Source of the DNA: Vampirovibrionales bacterium
Lineage (GTDB): Bacteria; Cyanobacteriota; Vampirovibrionia; Vampirovibrionales; JAGQHJ01
DNA length: 17,333 bases
Direction of reading: 5' to 3'
NCBI GenBank assembly: GCA_025451145.1
Contig: JANWKX010000033.1
Location: 1-17,333, forward strand
This document shows positions 13,254 to 17,333 of this stretch, piece by piece. Positions within the stretch are counted from its first letter, which is position 1. The number at the start of each line of letters is the position of its first letter. The translations under genes were made by a program, and so were the position numbers. The notes beneath the pieces were generated by a model, which did no database searches, was not told the DNA's origin, and was given only the letters and a program-made list of their open reading frames with translations.

Positions 13254-14924
13254 ATGGCCGTTCGACATTTCCTAAAAATGCTGGCCATCACCACTAGCCT
13301 TATCACAGTGACTTCTCTTCAAAGCGCGTCACTTAGTTTCGCTCAAGAGCCAGAAACCAGTCATTTTACAGATATCAATTCCGCCATTCATACCCTGGAT
13401 ACCCATGCTACCCTTCGTGATGATGCTTTGGTGTCCTTTTCCAACGGCAATCAGTATGTGCTTGTGAATCCCATCTCCCCTAAAACGGTTCCATCCATTC
13501 AAGTGGTCCAGCGCTTGCCCCTGAATCAAAGTGTCCCGGATATTATTTTGTTTAATGATGGTCATTTTCTGTTACGGATGGTTTCTTTACCAGGCGGTCG
13601 TAAAACCTTTCCCATTATTGACAATTTACCACCCGCCCTGAAAGAAGGATTGATTCCACAGCAGTTTAGCTTCCCGGATGATTTCTTAATACCGACCCAA
13701 TGGAAAGCCTTAACCGGCGATATTCTGACAACGCCACCACCAGAGGAAACGGCAAAGCCTGTTGCTCATTACCCGCTTTTAATCCCAAGCCCAGAGAACA
13801 AAACCCTTTATGTCTGGGATACTGCCAAAAATCAGGTGCTTTCCCAATACCCCCTTTCAGATGATGTTTCAGCCATGGCGATTTCCGACGACGCCAAACA
13901 GATCTTTCTGGCCAGCCAAGAAAATCCAGTATTAAAGATTATTTCAACCGACAACCTCAATGCCCCTATCCAGGAAGTTAAGTTGCCCAAGCCTGCCAGT
14001 GATTTAAAATACAATGACGAAACCCACTTGTTGTATATTGCCTATGGGACATTACCCAAGCTTTCTGTCTTTAATCCAACGTCAGGAAAGATTTCTGGCA
14101 CAATTGTCCTGCAATGCCCTGTGAGTCATCTCATTTTATCCCACTTCAGAAAACAACTCTTTGCGGTGTCCATTGTCCCCCCCAAACCCAAAGTAAAAAC
14201 ACTTTCAAAACCAGTAAAGCAACATTTTGTGATTATCGCTGGCTTTCAAAAAACCCCTAAACAGGACACAACGATTTACCAACCCAATATCCAACTCATT
14301 AATCTGACAACAGGCCTCTTGGAGAAATCAATCCCCACCCGGGAATCCGTGGTTCCCTTAGCCATTCAAGATGAAAAAATCCTGTGGATGTCCATGCCTC
14401 AAGGGAAAAAATTGTTGGCCTATGATCTTCGTTGGCAGGAGCTTTCCCCTCCCATCCCGGTTCCTGAGGTCCCAAAAGCCTTGGCGTATGATCGACAATG
14501 GTTGTATCTTCTGATGCCTGAATCCAACGAACTTGGCCGGATGAATATTAATACTCTTGCATGGGGAAGCCCTATCCCTCTGGCGTCCCACAGCACTGCA
14601 GAAGCCATGATGATGGATCCTTTTTCCCCTCAGGTTTATGTCCTTTCCGATAAAGGGTTGGAAGTCATCAATATCACGCGTGGGGAATGGATCGGCACCG
14701 AAGCCATGGCCTTTGGCCAGGCCCATCAGATGGCCATGCTCATGCCAGCCTCGGCTAGGCCGGACCCGTGGGTGAGGATAAAATTTCAAGATGGCCGTTT
14801 GATGCTTCAAAACGCGCAAGGCCTCCAATGGGAAACGTTGCCGTCTTTGCCCCGTGTCCTGCAGAAAAACCCAGGCCTATGGGCACGTCTAAAAAAGCAC
14901 CCAACTGCTGAAAAAAGTCCTTAA
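13254..14924 (+). CDS. Secreted beta-propeller-like protein of unknown function
   Basis: I do not recognise a named family. The 556-residue product starts with a signal peptide (MAVRHFLK, hydrophobic core to about 28, likely cut after Ala30 in SFA-QEP), so it should be periplasmic or secreted. From about residue 175 it shows repeating units in which a short strand pattern with Leu/Ile-Tyr-Val or similar is followed by a Asn/Pro-turn, for example KTLYVWDTAKNQVLSQYPL, then KQIFLASQENP, HLLYIAYGTLPKLSVFNPTSG and WLYLLMPESNELGRMN. This is the look of a YncE/WD40-like seven-bladed propeller without exact motifs. Residues about 310-330 hold a Lys/Pro-rich insert. It follows dapF by 24 bp with a good GGAGG site, so the two are likely co-transcribed. 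Residues 501-556 lie in a 170-bp overlap with the convergent LD-carboxypeptidase gene. Binding partner and role are unknown. Confidence 0.75.
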   Translation: MAVRHFLKMLAITTSLITVTSLQSASLSFAQEPETSHFTDINSAIHTLDTHATLRDDALVSFSNGNQYVLVNPISPKTVPSIQVVQRLPLNQSVPDIILFNDGHFLLRMVSLPGGRKTFPIIDNLPPALKEGLIPQQFSFPDDFLIPTQWKALTGDILTTPPPEETAKPVAHYPLLIPSPENKTLYVWDTAKNQVLSQYPLSDDVSAMAISDDAKQIFLASQENPVLKIISTDNLNAPIQEVKLPKPASDLKYNDETHLLYIAYGTLPKLSVFNPTSGKISGTIVLQCPVSHLILSHFRKQLFAVSIVPPKPKVKTLSKPVKQHFVIIAGFQKTPKQDTTIYQPNIQLINLTTGLLEKSIPTRESVVPLAIQDEKILWMSMPQGKKLLAYDLRWQELSPPIPVPEVPKALAYDRQWLYLLMPESNELGRMNINTLAWGSPIPLASHSTAEAMMMDPFSPQVYVLSDKGLEVINITRGEWIGTEAMAFGQAHQMAMLMPASARPDPWVRIKFQDGRLMLQNAQGLQWETLPSLPRVLQKNPGLWARLKKHPTAEKSP

Positions 14925-15732
14925 GACTGGCTTCTTCTTCAGAGTCTTCCAACTCCACAAAATCACAGAGCAATAGGCCTTGAATCCCCTCAAAGAGCCC
15001 GGCTAGTTTCAGTTGCATCCATTGGCGATCCAGGCTATAGAATTTTTCATGCCAATCCTCAATAAACAGGATGGCCCCTTGGGTCTTGGGCTGATAGGGC
15101 GTTCCACAAAGGGCTGCCAGCAAGCTGAAATTTCCGCCAATCAGCTTTCCTTCGCAGGTACCCGAAGTAATACAGTGGTATTGGGTTTTATTGGGGATCC
15201 GGTAAGGGTAGTTCACTTGCCCCATGGCCTGCTTCCAAAGCTCCTGCTGAGTGTAATCATCCCCTTCAATCAGGTTGGAGGTGAGCATGGGGCCATGAAA
15301 CCCAATGAGGCCCGTTCGTTCAAACATGGGCAGTAAAAGACTCGTCAGATCGCTAAAGCCAATAAAGATTTTCGGATTGGCCTGAATCAAGGACCAATCG
15401 ATGTGGGGCAACAGGCGCATACAGCCGTAACCACCCCGAGCTGACAGAATCCCCTTGACCGTTGGGTCGGCAAAAGCGGCGTGAAAATCCGCCAGACGCT
15501 CATTATCATCACCGGCCAAATAATGATTTTTCAACCGTGCGTGAGGCATGACTTTAGGCTTTAGCCCCAGGGATTCAATATAGGCAATGCCCTGGTCCAT
15601 GGCCTCCGGGCTACTGGGGCCTGCCGGTGAAATAATGGCCAGGGTATCCCCGGGTCGAAGGGCCTTAGGTCGTAAAATCACTGGGTCTTTTGAGGTCACG
15701 GGCATCCACCAAAAACTCCCTTGGTGAAACAT
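14755..15732 (-). CDS. ldcA: LD-carboxypeptidase (muramoyltetrapeptide carboxypeptidase, S66 family)
   Basis: Serine peptidase of family S66 that removes the terminal D-alanine from tetrapeptides during peptidoglycan recycling. The catalytic triad is visible: Ser127 in IGFSDLT, Glu225 in LFIEDWHEKFY, and His293 in GFSAGHGAK. Other family marks are AIISPAGPSS (32-41), SARGGYGCMRLLP (97-109) and CEGKLIGGN (193-201). Length 325 is normal and there is no signal peptide. The ATG at 15732 has AGGA 6 nt upstream; an internal ATG (Met10) is possible but has no better site. The last 170 bp, which code for the catalytic His and the last strands, overlap the 3' end of the propeller-like gene on the other strand. 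It lies 59 bp after the unassigned membrane protein gene. Together with NagZ in this window it points to a muropeptide recycling route. Confidence 0.95.
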   Translation of the reverse strand: MFHQGSFWWMPVTSKDPVILRPKALRPGDTLAIISPAGPSSPEAMDQGIAYIESLGLKPKVMPHARLKNHYLAGDDNERLADFHAAFADPTVKGILSARGGYGCMRLLPHIDWSLIQANPKIFIGFSDLTSLLLPMFERTGLIGFHGPMLTSNLIEGDDYTQQELWKQAMGQVNYPYRIPNKTQYHCITSGTCEGKLIGGNFSLLAALCGTPYQPKTQGAILFIEDWHEKFYSLDRQWMQLKLAGLFEGIQGLLLCDFVELEDSEEEASLKDFFQQLGAFLDVPIGLGFSAGHGAKTATFPIGGLARFEASNGHLEILSSPTGPA

Positions 15733-15791
15733 CTTTCATCCTAGGGGAGTTGATCAGAAAAGTCTATTGATTGGGTTGAATTTGACCTCAA

Positions 15792-16604
15792 TTAGGTATC
15801 TTCTGAAACGCCAGCTTTTTTAGAGAGGTGATCGCATGGCAGGCCACTACCATCGTCAGCATCATCTTCGTCAGCTCTTATTGAACCTGCTGCAGTTCCA
15901 CCTGCTCCCTTTATGGCAGCACCAGCTGAAGGGAAAGGATGAGTCTCTTCGTCCACAATTGGGTCAGCATCACCTTCCGAGCTTGCACCATGACCACCAC
16001 CACTTGCTGCGTGAGGGTCGTGTAAGTCGCTAGCCGGAGAGGCAGCAGCAGGAGAAACACAAGCACCTTTGGCCCCATGTTCTCCATCCGATTGAAGGCT
16101 ATCGGCTGGCAAAGCATCATCTAATCCTTTTACAGAGGTTTGAGATTTTTCGTGTTTATCGGCTTTGCTATTTTTACGCGCCATTCCTATCAATTTTCCA
16201 ATACCAAAAAGAGCAATGGCAGCTAAGGCCAGGGTCATCAGTGGGTGTCGTCTGATAAAGCCTTGTTTCTTGGCCTTCTTACCTTTTCCTTTAGCAGGTC
16301 CAGCTTCAACCGGCATATCCGCTATGGGCTGTTGTAATAAGGCAGGCGCCGCACCTTGTATTAAGCTATTGGGTTGAGCCATTGCTTGAGCGGCATATGT
16401 ATCCGTATTGGCTACGCCATAACCGGGATAACCAGCATTTGTAGCCGCCCATTGTTGACCATAGCCTGGCCAATAACCCGATTGTGCTGGCTGCGCCCAT
16501 TGGTTTGCATAAGAATATGCATTCGTAGGTTGCATTCCCCAAGCACCCCATCCTGATTGTTGGGCCTGAAGACTTAATCTTGGATCGTTTGGATACATTG
16601 CCAT
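15792..16604 (-). CDS. Hypothetical single-pass membrane protein with low-complexity head and tail
   Basis: No family recognised. The 270-residue product has four parts. Residues 1-80 are rich in Tyr, Trp, Gln, Asn, Gly and Ala with repeated short units (YWPGYG, QQW, YPGYG), prion-like in composition. Residues 81-104 are an Ala/Pro linker. A Lys-rich patch KGKGKKAKK (105-113) is followed by one transmembrane segment (about 120-140), with more Lys/Arg just after it. Residues 145-270 are disordered-looking and rich in Ala, Gly, Ser, Asp, Glu and His with two Cys (182, 257), ending in acidic runs. No signal peptide cleavage site is seen, so topology is open. AGGGG lies 10 nt before the ATG; Met3 is an alternative start. 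The frame is clean to its TAA, and neighbouring frames give only shadows. Its gene follows a 148-bp promoter-like gap and precedes ldcA. Function unknown. Confidence 0.7.
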   Translation of the reverse strand: MAMYPNDPRLSLQAQQSGWGAWGMQPTNAYSYANQWAQPAQSGYWPGYGQQWAATNAGYPGYGVANTDTYAAQAMAQPNSLIQGAAPALLQQPIADMPVEAGPAKGKGKKAKKQGFIRRHPLMTLALAAIALFGIGKLIGMARKNSKADKHEKSQTSVKGLDDALPADSLQSDGEHGAKGACVSPAAASPASDLHDPHAASGGGHGASSEGDADPIVDEETHPFPSAGAAIKGAGGTAAGSIRADEDDADDGSGLPCDHLSKKAGVSEDT

Positions 16605-16690
16605 TGAGCTTTAATCCCCTACAGTTGGCATGTCATGTATTGTAAGGGAATGAAGGACCCTCAAGGAAAACTGTTGCTAGAGATCCAGCA

Positions 16691-16703
16691 AATTGTCACA
16701 ATT
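16691..16703. repeat. Perfect 6-1-6 palindrome upstream of the hypothetical membrane protein gene
   Basis: AATTGTCACAATT reads the same on both strands around one central base. It lies about 90 bp upstream of the ATG at 16604, a plausible operator position, with a possible -10 TACAAT at 16644-16639 downstream of it on the minus strand. No -35 of good fit is seen. No regulator is identified. Confidence 0.4.
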
Positions 16704-16720
16704 CTTAATGTTTTGAATCT

Positions 16721-16735
16721 ACTGTTTTAAACAGT
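16721..16735. repeat. Perfect 7-1-7 palindrome after the TPR gene
   Basis: ACTGTTTTAAACAGT is an A/T-rich perfect dyad 18 bp beyond the TPR stop. It has no T-run next to it, so it is a poor intrinsic terminator. Its centre is 31 bp (about three helical turns) from the centre of the palindrome at 16691-16703, which fits a pair of protein-binding sites better. Confidence 0.4.
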
Positions 16736-16752
16736 CTCGTTAAAATGATTTT

Positions 16753-17333
16753 CTAAACTTCGGCAGCGTGAAGGCCTTCAATGATAAATTGAGCACATCG
16801 GCCGGCTTCGCCTTCAGGATCCAATTCGACGGTTTTGAGCAAGTGGTCTTTGCCTCTTAAAATATTGCCTTGTTGCAAATAACAATTGGCCACATCGCTG
16901 TGAATCCAGGGGTTATTAGGTTCAAAAATCAACTGGCGCTCATATTGCTCAATGGCCTTCTCCCATGCCTCCAGCTTGGAATAAAGCCTGGCCAGATTAT
17001 AACAGGCCCGGCTATCATGAGGGGCAATCTCACTGGCTTGGCGGAAATAATATTCTGCCTCTTCAAACACGCCTTGGTTCTCCAGGGCATGGCCTAAGTT
17101 CAAATACGGATGTAAAAGCATGGGGTACACAGAAATCGCGGTTTTCCACCAATGACATGCTTGCTCATGGTTTTGAAGCAAGGCATAGCAGACGCCTAAG
17201 TCTGTAGCGCAGAGCGCCCGGCGATTGGGAGTCACTTGCGCCATGGCGTTAAAGGCTTTTTCCAAGGATTTTGTAGCCAATTCATAGTGCTGGGTCTCTT
17301 TGTAGAGGTGCCCTAACTCCAGATAAGCCAGGA
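16753..17333 (-). CDS. TPR-repeat protein, C-terminal part (5' end outside window)
   Basis: Tetratricopeptide-repeat protein, a helical scaffold for protein contacts. The frame is open to the right edge and gives 192 residues ending at the TAG at 16753. About five TPR units of roughly 34 residues are visible, for example AYLELGHLYKETQHYELATK, HPYLNLGHALENQGVFEEAE, SRACYNLARLYSKLEAWEKA and PWIHSDVANCYLQQGNILRG. They show the usual W/L-G-Y-A-F-A-P spacing and the Pro at the turn (IAPHD, FEPNN, LDPEG). A TTG at 17280 is not the start, because canonical TPR sequence continues upstream of it. No signal peptide or partner domain can be judged because the front is missing. The next gene on the same strand is 148 bp away. 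Confidence 0.88.
   Translation of the reverse strand, partial: LAYLELGHLYKETQHYELATKSLEKAFNAMAQVTPNRRALCATDLGVCYALLQNHEQACHWWKTAISVYPMLLHPYLNLGHALENQGVFEEAEYYFRQASEIAPHDSRACYNLARLYSKLEAWEKAIEQYERQLIFEPNNPWIHSDVANCYLQQGNILRGKDHLLKTVELDPEGEAGRCAQFIIEGLHAAEV

Noticed and set aside
14358..14828. 156-codon open frame on the minus strand inside the propeller gene
   Set aside because: Antisense to a signal-peptide gene with a good ribosome site and has no family motifs; likely a by-product of codon use.
15836..16033. His/Leu-rich open frame on the plus strand
   Set aside because: Antisense shadow of the low-complexity tail of the hypothetical membrane protein; its His runs reflect repetitive codons of the other strand, and no ribosome site precedes it.
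16721..16735. Palindrome as terminator of the TPR gene
   Set aside because: The stem is A/T-rich, the loop would be too small, and no T-run follows on the minus strand.
17278..17280. Start codon of the TPR gene at 17280
   Set aside because: The codon is TTG and clear TPR sequence continues upstream in frame to the window edge; the gene is cut by the window.

Overview
The window looks like ordinary chromosomal DNA of a Gram-negative (diderm) bacterium of moderate G+C. It is densely packed with housekeeping and envelope genes. I see no phage, transposon, CRISPR, rRNA or tRNA genes. The outer-membrane assembly protein BamA/Omp85 has only three POTRA domains, which is the arrangement known from cyanobacteria and related lineages rather than the five of Proteobacteria. 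This makes a member of the Cyanobacteriota sensu lato (for example the non-photosynthetic Vampirovibrionia/Melainabacteria side) a reasonable guess, but the sequence alone does not prove it.

Layout. (1) 1-533, plus strand: the last 176 codons of a glycerate kinase, running 80 bp tail-to-tail into the next gene. (2) 6015-454, minus strand: a tight mutS-mnmE-nagZ operon with gaps of 13 and 2 bp (mismatch repair, tRNA wobble modification, peptidoglycan recycling). (3) 12325-6241, minus strand: a five-gene envelope operon. It holds an ArnT-like GT39 glycosyltransferase, an ArnC-like GT2 glycosyltransferase, a UPF0104/flippase-like membrane protein, bamA and an ompH/skp-type chaperone. The first three overlap by 4 bp each, and the operon ends at a strong intrinsic terminator at 6112-6138. 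(4) 12363-14924, plus strand: dapF followed by a secreted beta-propeller-like protein of unknown function. (5) 17333-14755, minus strand: a TPR protein cut by the window end, a single-pass membrane protein with a Tyr/Trp/Gln/Gly-rich head and an Ala/Gly/Asp/His-rich tail, and an LD-carboxypeptidase. The carboxypeptidase overlaps the propeller gene tail-to-tail by 170 bp.

Common thread. Most genes serve the cell envelope. DapF makes meso-diaminopimelate for peptidoglycan. NagZ and the LD-carboxypeptidase trim recycled muropeptides. The GT39/GT2/UPF0104 trio looks like a lipid-linked sugar synthesis, flipping and transfer module. BamA and OmpH/Skp insert outer-membrane proteins.

Points most worth a second look: the divergent GT39/dapF promoter region, where overlapping -10 elements on the two strands predict starts 18 bp apart and a leaderless dapF mRNA; two convergent coding overlaps in the same antisense phase; the coupling of an Arn-like module to BamA/Skp; a possible short RNA carrying an anti-Shine-Dalgarno-like motif before the ompH terminator; and the unassigned low-complexity membrane protein. 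I found no clear evidence of a wholly new defence or mobile system here.
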